This document shows positions 49,361 to 58,539 of a stretch of DNA of 64,000 bases, in pieces. The notes under the pieces are model-generated. The model saw nothing but the letters and a program-made list of their open reading frames with translations. It ran no database searches and had not been told where the DNA came from. The DNA is taken from contig JBDUDK010000131.1 in the NCBI GenBank assembly GCA_040002995.1, positions 3,556 to 67,555 on the forward strand, given 5' to 3'. The translations under genes were made by a program, and so were the position numbers. Each line of letters begins with the position of its first letter. Position 1 is the stretch's first letter. The DNA comes from JBDUDK01 sp040002995. Its GTDB lineage: Bacteria > Actinomycetota > Acidimicrobiia > Acidimicrobiales > Ilumatobacteraceae.

Positions 49361-50464
49361 ATGCCTGCCTCGCGCCGTCGCCGTCTGCGCTGGTTGGCAC
49401 CGTTGGCGGTCGTTGCGATAGCGGCCGGCGGGTCGACCCTGAACCGCATACTCCCCGCGAGCGCCGACGCCGTCCCCAACCTCCCGCCGATCACAGCCGC
49501 CCAACTGCTTGAGAAGGTCGCCGCGGCCGACCTCAGCACCCTCTCCGGAGACGTAAAGCTCTCGACGCACCTGGGTCTGCCCGACCTCGGATCGTTGGGC
49601 GTGTCCGGGTCGGGCACGATCCTCGACCTGCTGAGCGGCAACCAGACCGGCCATCTCTGGATTGCTGGGCCCACCCACGTTCGCACGGCCATCGACGCGC
49701 CGAGTGCGGAGTCCGATTGGATTCTCAACGGGAGCGACGCGTGGGCATGGGACAGCCGCACCCAGCACGTCACGCACGCAACGGTTACGCCCGGCGCGGG
49801 GGCGACGAAACCCCCACTGGATCCCGTCGATGCCGCCCAGCGACTACTCGCCACCATCGACCCCTCCACCACGGTGTCGGTACGAACCCCTGGCTTCGTC
49901 GCCGGCCGGCCCGTGTACGAGCTGGTGCTGTCTCCGCGATCGAAGAACTCCACAGTGAGCGCCGCGGTGATCGCAATCGACGCGTCGACCGGCGTCCCGC
50001 TCGAGGTTCGAGTCGAGGCACGATCATCGACGACGCCTGCGGTCGATCTGAAGTTCACGTCTATTTCGTATGACCCGCCCGCGGCGTCGACGTTCGCGTT
50101 CACACCGCCGCCGGGTGCCAGCGTCACGGAGGCCGACAACGCCTCCTCGCTCTTGCCGATCGGTTCGCACTCTCGCGGGGAGCGTCGCCGGCTGGATCAG
50201 CCGCAGGTGCCTTCGGGGAGTGAAGGTCCAGCCAACGTGCAAGTGAGCGGCACCAACTGGGACACCGTCGTGATCGTCAGTCAGATGGCACTTGGCCACC
50301 AGGTCGAAGAACTCCTGTCCAATGCGACGTCCGTCAGCGTCGCATCGGGAACCGCGAGACTCCTCACGACGACACTCGTCAACGTCGCCTTCCTCGACGA
50401 CGGGCGCATCGCCATCGGAGCGGTCACGCCGGCCGCCCTCGAAGCCGCCATTCCGGCGCGCTAA
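49361..50464 (+). CDS. Exported LolA/RseB-like lipid-binding fold protein
   Basis: 367 residues from the ATG with a TAGGCT box; a longer frame from 49277 was rejected. A signal peptide (about 7-37, LRWLAPLAVVAIAAGGS) precedes a segment like the LolA/RseB outer-membrane-carrier fold (about 45-265), with LSTLSGDVKLSTHLGLPDLG and VAGRPVYELVLSPRSKNS. The last 90 residues are a separate region of unclear type. LolA-fold proteins bind lipids or lipoproteins outside the membrane. It sits 3 bases before an ABC exporter, so it may carry the exporter's cargo (inference). Confidence 0.6.
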   Translation: MPASRRRRLRWLAPLAVVAIAAGGSTLNRILPASADAVPNLPPITAAQLLEKVAAADLSTLSGDVKLSTHLGLPDLGSLGVSGSGTILDLLSGNQTGHLWIAGPTHVRTAIDAPSAESDWILNGSDAWAWDSRTQHVTHATVTPGAGATKPPLDPVDAAQRLLATIDPSTTVSVRTPGFVAGRPVYELVLSPRSKNSTVSAAVIAIDASTGVPLEVRVEARSSTTPAVDLKFTSISYDPPAASTFAFTPPPGASVTEADNASSLLPIGSHSRGERRRLDQPQVPSGSEGPANVQVSGTNWDTVVIVSQMALGHQVEELLSNATSVSVASGTARLLTTTLVNVAFLDDGRIAIGAVTPAALEAAIPAR

Positions 50465-50467
50465 GCC

Positions 50468-51400
50468 ATGGCGTTCGCCATCGAGACGGACCGTCTCGTG
50501 AAGCGTTTCAGCGGTGTCGCCGTGGTCGACGACCTCTCGTTGCAGGTGCCCACGGGGTCGGTGTTCGGTTTTCTCGGACCGAACGGCTCGGGCAAGACCA
50601 CCACGATCCGGATGCTGCTCGGCCTGCTCAATCCGAACGCGGGTGAAGTCAGCCTTCTCGGCCGGCCCATCCCGCACGATGCGCGCGCGGTGCTGCCTTC
50701 CATCGGGGCACTGATCGATGGGCCCGCGTTCTACCCGTGGCTCACGGGTCGCCAGAACCTGGTCCGGCTCGACGCCATGGGACCCGACGCCCAACGATCG
50801 ACCCGAACCTCGCGCGTCGGCGAGGCTCTCGCCCGTGTCGGGCTGACTGCGGCGGCCAACAAGAAGTACAAGGCGTACTCCCTCGGCATGCGCCAACGGC
50901 TGGGCCTCGCGAACGCCCTGCTCCGACCGCGCCAACTGCTGATTCTCGACGAGCCGACAAACGGCATGGACCCCCAGGGGACGCGCGAGATCCGCCACCT
51001 TGTGCGGGAACTCGCGGCCGACGGCTCGACGGTTTTTCTTTCCAGCCATCTACTCACCGAGGTCGAACAAGTCTGCACCCACGTCGCGGTGATGAACTTG
51101 GGCAAGCTCGTCGCGCAGGGATCGCTCGACGAGCTTCGGGCAGTCACCGCGCCGCATCTACGCATCGAGACCGTCGACACCGCGCTCACCATCGAGACGC
51201 TGCGCGCCGGCGGTCTCGAGTCTGGGGAGGTGGTCGACGGATCCAGCGTGGTCGCGTTCTTCAACGGGCAGCGCCCGGAGGACATCTGCCGGCGCCTGGT
51301 GGAAGCAGGGGTCGGCATCCGGGGGTTCGCCGTCGAACGGCCCAGCCTCGAAGATGCGTTCGTCGCGCTCACTGGGGAGGGCTTCGATGTTGCGCAATGA
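50468..51400 (+). CDS. ABC transporter ATP-binding protein
   Basis: 310 residues. Walker A is GPNGSGKTTT, the signature is a degenerate YSLGMRQRLGLA, and Walker B is LLILDEPTNGMD, followed by SSHLLTEVEQV. This is the ABC-2 / antibiotic-resistance exporter type (CcmA-like). Its end overlaps the permease gene by 14 bases. With the LolA-like protein 3 bases upstream it forms a three-gene unit. The cargo is unknown; lipids or membrane-active compounds are typical for this class. Confidence 0.9.
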   Translation: MAFAIETDRLVKRFSGVAVVDDLSLQVPTGSVFGFLGPNGSGKTTTIRMLLGLLNPNAGEVSLLGRPIPHDARAVLPSIGALIDGPAFYPWLTGRQNLVRLDAMGPDAQRSTRTSRVGEALARVGLTAAANKKYKAYSLGMRQRLGLANALLRPRQLLILDEPTNGMDPQGTREIRHLVRELAADGSTVFLSSHLLTEVEQVCTHVAVMNLGKLVAQGSLDELRAVTAPHLRIETVDTALTIETLRAGGLESGEVVDGSSVVAFFNGQRPEDICRRLVEAGVGIRGFAVERPSLEDAFVALTGEGFDVAQ

Positions 51401-52187
51401 GCTCTCCACGTTGTTCCGCCGCCGGCGGATACAAGCGCTCCTCCTCGCCCTCACCGCCGTGCCCATCGCGATCACGCTCGTGATCCGCTTCGCCGGTGGC
51501 CCGAACGATGGCCAAGGGCCGACATTTCTTGCGCAGGTGACGCACAACGGCGTGTTCGCGGTGCTCGCGGGACTCACGATCACGCTCCCCGTTTTCCTTC
51601 CCATGGCGGTCGCCGTCGTGGCGGGCGATTCCATCGCCGGCGAGGGTGGGCTGGGCACCCTGCGCTATCTGCTGGTGCGACCGGCGGGACGCAGCCGGCT
51701 GCTCGCGGTCAAGGCCACCACAGTCGCGATCTTCTGCCTCGCGGCGACGTTCGTGGTGGCCGTCGGCGGCCTCGTCACCGGCGCCATCCTCTTCCCCATC
51801 GGCCGGGTCACGACGCTGTCAGGCGACACTCTCCCGCTCACCTCGGGCATGGTGCGGATCAGCGTCGCGGCTGGCGTCATCGGGCTGTCGCTGATTGGCC
51901 TCGCCGCGATCGGGATCTTCATCTCCACCCTCACCGACGTTCCCGTCGGCGCGATGGCCGCGACATTGGGGGTGTTCATCCTTATCGGAGTGCTCGACAC
52001 CCTTCCCCAGACTCGGGCCCTCCACCCGTGGCTCCTCACCGATCACTGGCTCAGCTATTCCGACCTCTTACGCACGCACATCCGATGGAACGGCATCGTC
52101 CGCAACCTCGAACTGCAAGCTCTCTACGCCGCGGTCTTCGGGAGCGCGGCGTGGGCGCGCCTCACCACCAAGGACGTCCTGGCCTGA
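51387..52187 (+). CDS. ABC-2 type transporter permease
   Basis: 266 residues with a GGGGAGG site upstream of the ATG. About six hydrophobic segments are visible, including LLLALTAVPIAITLVIRF, GVFAVLAGLTITLPVFLPMA, IFCLAATFVVAVGGLVTG and VIGLSLIGLAAIGIFISTL. The pattern matches ABC-2 permeases, with a GEGGLGTLRYLLVRPAGRSR cytoplasmic loop. It pairs with the preceding ATPase and overlaps it by 14 bases. Confidence 0.83.
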   Translation: MLRNELSTLFRRRRIQALLLALTAVPIAITLVIRFAGGPNDGQGPTFLAQVTHNGVFAVLAGLTITLPVFLPMAVAVVAGDSIAGEGGLGTLRYLLVRPAGRSRLLAVKATTVAIFCLAATFVVAVGGLVTGAILFPIGRVTTLSGDTLPLTSGMVRISVAAGVIGLSLIGLAAIGIFISTLTDVPVGAMAATLGVFILIGVLDTLPQTRALHPWLLTDHWLSYSDLLRTHIRWNGIVRNLELQALYAAVFGSAAWARLTTKDVLA

Positions 52188-52207
52188 CTCGCTCGCGCCG
52201 CGGTGCC

Positions 52208-53380
52208 ATGATCACGGCGATGCGACACGCACGGCAGGTAGAGCTCCTTCGCCGCCTTCAGGGCGACGCCGTGCCCCGACCAGGGCCGCTCGGCGCCGCG
52301 AGCATGCGCAACCGGGCCGACGTGTACACCTCCCCCGATCGGTTCACGGCCGAGATGCGCGTGCTCTACGGCCAGATGCCACTGCTGGTGGGGTTGTCGT
52401 GTGAGGTGAGCACGCCGGGTTCCTATCTCACGGCCACCCTCGGAAGCGTGCCCATCGCCGTCGTCCGCCAATCCGACGGCGGACTACGCGGTTTCGTGAA
52501 CATCTGCCGCCATCGCGGCTCGATCCTCCTCGCGAATCACATGGGCGACGGACTGCAGTCAATCCGTTGCCCGTACCACGCGTGGACCTACGGCATCGAC
52601 GGCCGACTGCGGGCGTTTCCTGGGGCCGAGGCCGGCTTCGACGATGTCGACAAGTCAGAGTTGGGCCTGCTCGAGATTTTCGTCGCCGAGGAGTACGGAC
52701 TCATCTTCGCGAGCACCGCCGGCGAGTTTACGGTCGACGACGCGTTGCACGGCGCGCAGGACGAGCTCGCCGACTACGGACTCGAGCACTATGAGCACGT
52801 CGAGACCCGCACGCATGAATGGGATTTCAACTGGAAGCTGGTGATGGACACCTTCACCGAGCCGTACCACATCCCCTGGCTTCACAAAGACACCATCGCC
52901 CCCTACTACATGTTCGATCGATGGATCTATGACGCGTACGGCCCCCACCAACGCTTCATCGGCACGCGCAAGAGCGTGATGGACGAGTTCGAAAAGTCGA
53001 GCGAGGACGAATGGGATCTCCTGCCGCACGGCACGATCCAGTACCTCCTCATCCCGAACGCGATCCTCACCCATCAGATCGATCACCTCGAGTTGTGGCG
53101 CCTCACGCCGGTGACGGCCGGGCACACCACCATCACCACATCGGTCTACGCGCCCGAGCCGCCGGCAACTGAGAAGGCGCGCGCCTACTTCGTGAAGAAT
53201 CTCGACGTGCTGCTCGGCGTAACTAACACCGAGGACTTCCCCGCGCAGGTGCGCGTGCAACGGAACTTGTCGTCCGGCGCGCTCCCCGAGGTCGTCTACG
53301 GGAAGATGGAGCCGGCGCTGGTCGGCTACCACACGGCCATCAACAAGCTGCTCGCCGACGCGGGCGAGCTACTGGCCTGA
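52208..53380 (+). CDS. Rieske non-haem iron oxygenase, alpha subunit
   Basis: 390 residues from the ATG at 52208; a second in-frame ATG at 52220 is equally possible. The Rieske 2Fe-2S motif is intact: CRHRGS then CPYHAWTYG (CxH...CxxH). The mononuclear iron site appears in DTFTEPYHIPWLHKD (two His, with Asp further on). It is a ring-hydroxylating or demethylating monooxygenase type that needs a separate reductase, absent here. The SDR gene two bases later suggests a hydroxylation-then-oxidation pair for an aromatic or steroid-like compound (inference). Confidence 0.88.
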   Translation: MITAMRHARQVELLRRLQGDAVPRPGPLGAASMRNRADVYTSPDRFTAEMRVLYGQMPLLVGLSCEVSTPGSYLTATLGSVPIAVVRQSDGGLRGFVNICRHRGSILLANHMGDGLQSIRCPYHAWTYGIDGRLRAFPGAEAGFDDVDKSELGLLEIFVAEEYGLIFASTAGEFTVDDALHGAQDELADYGLEHYEHVETRTHEWDFNWKLVMDTFTEPYHIPWLHKDTIAPYYMFDRWIYDAYGPHQRFIGTRKSVMDEFEKSSEDEWDLLPHGTIQYLLIPNAILTHQIDHLELWRLTPVTAGHTTITTSVYAPEPPATEKARAYFVKNLDVLLGVTNTEDFPAQVRVQRNLSSGALPEVVYGKMEPALVGYHTAINKLLADAGELLA

Positions 53381-53381
53381 C

Positions 53382-54257
53382 ATGGACGCGGCCCGTCTCT
53401 CGGACAAGGTGGCCGTCGTCACCGGCGGGGCCAGCGGCATCGGCCGGTCGACCGTTCTGCGGTTCCTCGCGGAAGGAGCCAAGGTCGTGGTCGGCGACCT
53501 CAACATGAAAGCGGCTGACCAGCTCGTCAGCGACGCCGCGGCGTCCGACCGGCTCTATGTCATCCGCACCGACGTATCCGAGGAGGCCGAGGTCGAGGCC
53601 CTCATCGGTGCGGCCACGGACCGCTTTGACCGCCTCGACATCGTGTTCAACAACGCAGGCATCGGTGGCGCGTTCGGGCCGATCATCGAGATCGACGTCG
53701 ACGACTGGGATCGCACGTTCGCCATCCTCACCCGCAGCGTGTTTCTAGGAATCAAGCACGGCGCGCGAGCTCTCATCGAGCAGGGTCACGGCGGCAGCAT
53801 CATCAACACCGCCTCGGTCGCGGGTCTTGCCGGTGGGAGCGGACCCCAGGCGTACTCCGCCGCGAAGGCCGCCGTCATCAACCTCACGCTGACCACGGCC
53901 GACGAGCTGGCGCCCCATCGGATTCGGGTGAACGCCATCTGCCCTGGCGTGATCTTCACGCCGCTCGCGGTCGGCCGCCACCCCGAGCGGCTCGCCGAAG
54001 CGGTCGCTGCTCTCCAACCGTGGCCGGATCACGGCAGCGGCGACGACATCGCCGCCGCCGCCCTCTGGCTAGCGAGTGACGAGTCGCACTTCGTCACCGG
54101 GGAGGCCATAAGAGTCGACGGTGGCCTGATGGCCGCCGGCACTCGCATCTCCTCCGGCTCCGACCCGTACAGGGTCTGGCAGCGATACGCGGGCTTCGCA
54201 TACGGCACGTCCGGAAAACCCGCGCACAAGCGCCCGGTCACCGGTGAACCCAAATAG
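53382..54257 (+). CDS. SDR oxidoreductase coupled to the Rieske oxygenase
   Basis: 291 residues. Classical SDR features: VVTGGASGIGRSTVLRF, NNAGIGGAFG, catalytic serine in NTASVAGLAGG, and AYSAAKAAVINLT. The last 35 residues after DGGLMAAGTR are an extension without clear match. It probably oxidises the hydroxyl made by the oxygenase two bases upstream. Its end is 10 bases from the convergent SMP-30-like gene. Confidence 0.86.
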   Translation: MDAARLSDKVAVVTGGASGIGRSTVLRFLAEGAKVVVGDLNMKAADQLVSDAAASDRLYVIRTDVSEEAEVEALIGAATDRFDRLDIVFNNAGIGGAFGPIIEIDVDDWDRTFAILTRSVFLGIKHGARALIEQGHGGSIINTASVAGLAGGSGPQAYSAAKAAVINLTLTTADELAPHRIRVNAICPGVIFTPLAVGRHPERLAEAVAALQPWPDHGSGDDIAAAALWLASDESHFVTGEAIRVDGGLMAAGTRISSGSDPYRVWQRYAGFAYGTSGKPAHKRPVTGEPK

Positions 54258-54267
54258 ATGTCCTGGT

Positions 54268-55191
54268 TCACGCTTCGTAGTTGAGACGCAAGCCGGGGCA
54301 GTGCCACTCGAAGGAGTAGAGCCGGCCGAGACCCGACGACGTCACGTAGGCGGTGCGCAGGTCGGGCCCGCCGAAGCAGATGTTCGTGACCCAAATGTCC
54401 TTCTCGGGCACCTTGATCTGGTCGAGGAGCTCACCTTTCGGGCCGAACACAGTGATCGCGCCGGTCATCAACGTGGCGACGCAGATGTTGCCTTCGCTGT
54501 CGACCGCCATCGAGTCGACGAGCTGCCAGCCGGTCAGGCTGGCCAGGATGTCTCCCGGTGCATACGGGGTCTGCGGTGGCTTGAGCACGCCGGGCGATTC
54601 GATGTCCCAGCACCACAGACGGCTCGTGATCGTCTCGACCGCATAGAGACGCGAGCCGTCGGGTGACAGGGCGATGCCGTTGAGGTGATCGAGCCCGTAC
54701 ACGATCTCGCGGATCGACGAGCCGTCGGCCAACGCGTAGTACACGCCCGCGCGATCCACGTCACGCGCGCGGCCCTTGCCGAGGTCGGTGAAGTAGAAGC
54801 CCCCCTTGTCGTCGAACACGATGTCGTTCGGTCCCTTGAGCGGGTTGCCGTTGCACTCTGTGTAGAGGTCTTCGACGTTGCCGCTGGCGATATCGACCCG
54901 CTGAATGCGTCCACCGATGTAGTCGGGCGGCTGGTGGCCGGGCGAGACCATTCCTTCGATGAGTGACCACAGGAAGCCGCCGTTGTTGCAGATGTACACC
55001 TTGCCGTCGGGCCCGATCGCGGCACCGTTGGGCCCGCCACCGGTATCGGCGATTACGGTCACCTCGCCGTCGGCCGCCACGCGCGTGAGCGTGCCCGACT
55101 GGATCTCGACGACGATCACGCTGCCGTCGCGCATCGCGATCGGACCCTCAGGGAACCGCAACTTGTCGGTCAACAAACGCATCTCGGGCAT
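54268..55191 (-). CDS. SMP-30/gluconolactonase-like beta-propeller
   Basis: 307 residues. It has the six-bladed propeller pattern of the SMP-30/gluconolactonase/LRE family: LRFPEGPIAMRDGSVIVVE, GGPNGAAIGPDGKVYICNNG, GPNDIVFDDKGGFYFTDLG and DHLNGIALSPDGSRLYAVET. These calcium enzymes hydrolyse lactones. The metal-binding glutamate and asparagine/aspartate residues are in the cited segments. It is convergent with the SDR gene and stands alone on the minus strand; the lactone may come from the oxygenase pathway (inference). Confidence 0.87.
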   Translation of the reverse strand: MPEMRLLTDKLRFPEGPIAMRDGSVIVVEIQSGTLTRVAADGEVTVIADTGGGPNGAAIGPDGKVYICNNGGFLWSLIEGMVSPGHQPPDYIGGRIQRVDIASGNVEDLYTECNGNPLKGPNDIVFDDKGGFYFTDLGKGRARDVDRAGVYYALADGSSIREIVYGLDHLNGIALSPDGSRLYAVETITSRLWCWDIESPGVLKPPQTPYAPGDILASLTGWQLVDSMAVDSEGNICVATLMTGAITVFGPKGELLDQIKVPEKDIWVTNICFGGPDLRTAYVTSSGLGRLYSFEWHCPGLRLNYEA

Positions 55192-55241
55192 TCGTCCCCC
55201 TTCGATCGGCCGTTTCGGCAGTAACGGCGATGCTATCGATG

Positions 55242-55874
55242 TCAGAGGATCCGGCGATCGGTCGCCCAGCGGGTGAGTTCGTGGCGGTTGGAGAGTTGCA
55301 ACTTGCGCAGGACGGCCGACACGTGGGTCTCGATCGTCTTGACGCCCAGCACGAGCTCGCGGGCGACCTCCTTGTACGTGTACCCGCGAGCGATCAGACG
55401 CAACACGTCGCGTTCTCGGGGCGTGAGTTGGTCGTATTCGGCATCCGCGGCCGGCGCGATGGTGCCCGCGAACGCGTCGAGCACGAAACCTGCGAGACGG
55501 GGCGAGAAGACGGCGTCACCGGCCGCGACACGATCGATGGCGTCGGCGAGTTCCGCCGCGCCGATCGACTTCGTGAGGTATCCCCGCGCCCCGGCCCGAA
55601 TGACGGCGATGACGTCCTCCGGTGCGTCAGACACCGAGAGGGCGAGGAACCGCAAATCGGGATGGGATGGAAGTAGTCGGGTCACCACCTCGACACCGCC
55701 GCCCCCGGGCAAGTGCACGTCGAGCAGGATCACGTCGGGTTTGGATCCGATGATGCGAGCGATGGCGTCTCCCGCGTCGCCGGACTCGCCCACGATGTCG
55801 TGATGGCCTTCGAGCTCGGCGCGCACGCCCGAACGGAACAGCGCGTGGTCGTCGACCAGGAACACCCGAGCCAC
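55242..55874 (-). CDS. NarL/LuxR-family response regulator
   Basis: 210 residues. The receiver domain has the acidic pair at 8-9, the phosphorylated aspartate D52 in LLDVHLPG, and lysine in GYLTKSIGA. The C-terminal LuxR helix-turn-helix is LTPRERDVLRLIARGYTYKE, then VKTIETHVSAVLRKL. It overlaps the sensor kinase gene end, so the pair is co-translated. The likely target is the divergent PspC/LiaF-like gene and its own promoter. Confidence 0.92.
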   Translation of the reverse strand: MARVFLVDDHALFRSGVRAELEGHHDIVGESGDAGDAIARIIGSKPDVILLDVHLPGGGGVEVVTRLLPSHPDLRFLALSVSDAPEDVIAVIRAGARGYLTKSIGAAELADAIDRVAAGDAVFSPRLAGFVLDAFAGTIAPAADAEYDQLTPRERDVLRLIARGYTYKEVARELVLGVKTIETHVSAVLRKLQLSNRHELTRWATDRRIL

Positions 55875-57034
55875 TACCGCGCCTTCCGAGGCACGCTGAG
55901 CGTGATCTCAGTGCCCTCTGAAGCCTGGCTGCGCACGCTCGCGGTTCCACCCACGCGCCGGATCCGACCGAGAACGCTGTCGGCGAGCCCTCGCCGGTCG
56001 GTCGGAACCGATTCGGGGTCGAAGCCACGGCCGCGATCGCGCACGAACGCCGTCACGCGCTCTGCCTCGACTTCCACGTAGACGTCGACGGTGTCGACCT
56101 CGGCGTGGCGAGCCGCGTTGACCGCGGCCTCCTTCGCCGCCGCGACGAGCGCGCGCCCGGCGTCGTCGAGCTCGGCATCGCCGACACAGACGAGCTCGAT
56201 GCGTACACCGAGGTCGTCCTCGACCAATCCGAGTTCTGTCCGCAAGGTTCCCGCCAGCTGGGCCGTCACCGCCGGCTGCGCGCTGTAGAGCCACTGGCGT
56301 AACTGCCGCTCTTGTCGACGCGCTAGCGCGGCCACGTCGCGGTTGTCACCCGCTCGGTGCTGGATCAGCGCAAGGGTCTGCAGCACACCATCGTGCAGGT
56401 GGCTGGCCAGCTCGGCCTTCTCCTCGCTTCGGATGCGGGCCCGCCGCTCGGCCGCGAGCTCATTGACGAGGCGGGCCACATACGGTCCCGCGAGCAGCCC
56501 GATGCCGGCGACCGCCACGACGGCGCCAAACAGCGTGCGGCCGAGCGTACGCAGATCGCTGGTCAGCGCGAACAACGCGAAGATGCCGGCGCCGACCAAC
56601 ACGACGCCCACGGCGATACGCAGCGGTGCCAAGCGGTCTCGTCTCAGCGCGCTGTCGGTGTCGGTATGTCCCCACACCAACACGATGCCGAGTGCGGCAA
56701 CCGCACCGATGAGGGCGGCGCCGTCGGAAAACCAGACGCCTATGCCTCTAAGGAAAATCACCGCGCCGACCACGGCGATCAACACACCGGCGTTGTCAGT
56801 GCGGTGCGACGGTGCCGGCTCGGGCGCGTCGTGGTCGGCGTTGGGCACAAGGAGCCACGCCAGGCCGTACAACGCGAGGCCCACTCCGGCTGGAAGACAC
56901 AGCAACAACGCCGCGAGCCGAACGACGCTGACGTCGATGTGGGTGACACGAGCCAGGCCGGCACAGACGCCGCCGAGCAACCGACCCTGTCGCTGGCGGG
57001 TGAACGTCCGCGCGGACGAGCGAGACATGTCCAC
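55874..57034 (-). CDS. Sensor histidine kinase with N-terminal PspC domain
   Basis: 386 residues from GTG; the ATG two codons later (57028) is an equally good start. A PspC domain (about 14-68: GRLLGGVCAGLARVTHIDVS) opens the protein and includes a membrane helix, and about five more helices follow to residue 190. The HisKA_3 dimerisation helix carries the phosphorylated histidine in ASHLHDGVLQTLALIQ. The ATPase domain ends with DRGRGFDPESV and a degenerate final glycine box. It likely senses envelope stress within the membrane, as in LiaS-type systems. Confidence 0.88.
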   Translation of the reverse strand: MDMSRSSARTFTRQRQGRLLGGVCAGLARVTHIDVSVVRLAALLLCLPAGVGLALYGLAWLLVPNADHDAPEPAPSHRTDNAGVLIAVVGAVIFLRGIGVWFSDGAALIGAVAALGIVLVWGHTDTDSALRRDRLAPLRIAVGVVLVGAGIFALFALTSDLRTLGRTLFGAVVAVAGIGLLAGPYVARLVNELAAERRARIRSEEKAELASHLHDGVLQTLALIQHRAGDNRDVAALARRQERQLRQWLYSAQPAVTAQLAGTLRTELGLVEDDLGVRIELVCVGDAELDDAGRALVAAAKEAAVNAARHAEVDTVDVYVEVEAERVTAFVRDRGRGFDPESVPTDRRGLADSVLGRIRRVGGTASVRSQASEGTEITLSVPRKAR

Positions 57035-57130
57035 AGGGTCATGATCGCATGAGCGCCCCGAAAAGAGATCAGGGATCGCTCAGGGTGATCCCCGAGGCGG
57101 GCGCGACGAGTCTCCCGGCACGATGTCGTC

Positions 57131-58474
57131 ATGGACAGCGCTACTCCCACATCTGGTCCCCAGCCCACATCGGGCCCAACCGATGAAGAACCCATCGCCC
57201 ACCCACCGGCCGCCAGTCACGGGTTTCGACCGCGTCGAGCGCGCCACGGTGTGCTCGGCGGGGTGTGCGCCGGACTCTCTGTTGCCACGGGCGTCGACGT
57301 CACCCTGGTGCGGCTGGCCTTCATCATCGCCGGCTTCGCCGGCTTTGGGGTCCTTGGCTACATCATCTTGCTGTTGGTGTTGCCGCGCGAGGATCCCGAG
57401 CACGGTCAGCCGCTGGCGCCTGCGCCGCCCGAGGTTGCTCGATGGCTGCGGGCCGCACTGGTCATCGTGCCGCTCCTCAGCATCACCGGCTGGGCCGGCT
57501 TCGGGTCGAGTCCCTTCGGATGGAACTGGTGGCACCACGACCGCGGGTCGGGTGTGGGTCTCGGGATCGTGTTGGTGCTTATCGGTGCCGGGATCATCTG
57601 GCTGCGTCGACGCGGCGACGCGCACGAGCGCGAGGTCGAACGCCCCAACGCGCATGAGGAAGACCAAAAGGCAGCCCAAAGAGAAGCCCAGAGAGAAGCC
57701 CAGAGAGAAGCATGGTGGTCGGCTCCAGTGCCCAGCCCGTCCCTGTCGTCTCCGACGCCGCTCGTCGCCACCGATACGACCGCCCTACCGGCGGTGGCCA
57801 CGGAGCCGTCGACCGGAGCTGCTCTCGTCGTGGCCCGCATCAGCGCGTGGCTCGCCATCGTCGGCGCCGTCGTGCTCGCGGGGGTGACCATCACCCTCGA
57901 GCGCCTCGACGTGCTGTCGATCACGGCCCCGGTGCTGCTCGTCGTCGCCGCCGCCGCCGCGCTGGCCGGGATGATCGTGGTCACCATCCGCAGCCGCCGG
58001 CCGTGGACGCTGGTGGCGACGCAAACGGTCCTCCTCGTCCCCGTGCTCGTCGGACTGGCACTGGGTCGCTGGATCGGCGGCATCGGTGACCGCATCGAGG
58101 CGCCGACCACGGTCGCCCGCGTGCAGGCTGAGTACCGGCTCGCGATCGGCCATCTCCGCTTGGATCTGCATCGGCTGGCGCTCGACGGCAAGACGATCAA
58201 CGTCGCGGCCGACACCCGCATCGGTGCGATGGACGTGGTCGTGCCCGCCAATGCACGCGTCACCCTTGATGCCCATGTCGGCGCGGGCAAGTTGGACGTT
58301 TTTGACTACAGCCGCGACGGCACCAGCCTCGACCAGCACGTCGACGACGCGCCGGCGAGCCCAGGCGGCACCATCAAACTCCACGTCGACCTGGCCATCG
58401 GCCAGCTGCGGGTGTGCCGGGCTTCCGCATCGAGCCTGGCGACCACGTGCTCCGGAGTGCTCGCCGGCGGCTGA
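57131..58474 (+). CDS. PspC and LiaF-like membrane protein, divergent partner of the kinase
   Basis: 447 residues. A PspC domain (about 35-90: GVLGGVCAGLSVATGVDVT) with its helix is followed by another helix pair, a charged linker holding a 3x tandem AQRE repeat, then two or three helices (about 225-310). The C-terminal 130 residues (AADTRIGAMDVVVPANARV, VGAGKLDVFDYSRDG) have the repeated-sheet look of LiaF/toast-rack domains. It probably inhibits or relays signals to the divergent kinase, as LiaF does for LiaS. The gap between their starts is about 100 bases and holds the shared promoter region. Confidence 0.83.
   Translation: MDSATPTSGPQPTSGPTDEEPIAHPPAASHGFRPRRARHGVLGGVCAGLSVATGVDVTLVRLAFIIAGFAGFGVLGYIILLLVLPREDPEHGQPLAPAPPEVARWLRAALVIVPLLSITGWAGFGSSPFGWNWWHHDRGSGVGLGIVLVLIGAGIIWLRRRGDAHEREVERPNAHEEDQKAAQREAQREAQREAWWSAPVPSPSLSSPTPLVATDTTALPAVATEPSTGAALVVARISAWLAIVGAVVLAGVTITLERLDVLSITAPVLLVVAAAAALAGMIVVTIRSRRPWTLVATQTVLLVPVLVGLALGRWIGGIGDRIEAPTTVARVQAEYRLAIGHLRLDLHRLALDGKTINVAADTRIGAMDVVVPANARVTLDAHVGAGKLDVFDYSRDGTSLDQHVDDAPASPGGTIKLHVDLAIGQLRVCRASASSLATTCSGVLAGG
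57675..57710 (+). repeat. 12-bp tandem repeat, three copies, in-frame
   Basis: CCCAAAGAGAAG, CCCAGAGAGAAG and CCCAGAGAGAAG in tandem encode AQREAQREAQRE in the linker of the PspC/LiaF-like protein. The unit is a multiple of three, so copy-number changes would only alter linker length. Confidence 0.9.
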
Positions 58475-58509
58475 CAATCCGCTATTGCACGCCCGGATTC
58501 GGAGCGCTC

Positions 58510-58530
58510 TAACCTCCCGCCCAGGGAGGA
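58510..58530 (+). promoter_or_regulatory. Predicted iol operon -10 box and ribosome binding site
   Basis: TAACCT (58510-58515) could be a -10 box, with TTGCAC at 58485-58490 as a weak -35 at a long 19-bp spacing. GGGAGGA (58524-58530) is a strong Shine-Dalgarno 9 bases before the iolD ATG. CCTCCC (58513-58518) could pair with it if transcription begins further upstream. Confidence 0.4.
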
Positions 58531-58539
58531 CTGATACCA

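Noticed and set aside
58513..58529. CCTCCC/GGGAGG stem hiding the iolD ribosome binding site
   Set aside because: If the TAACCT -10 box is used, transcription starts after the left arm, so the stem would not form in the mRNA. Kept only as a note.
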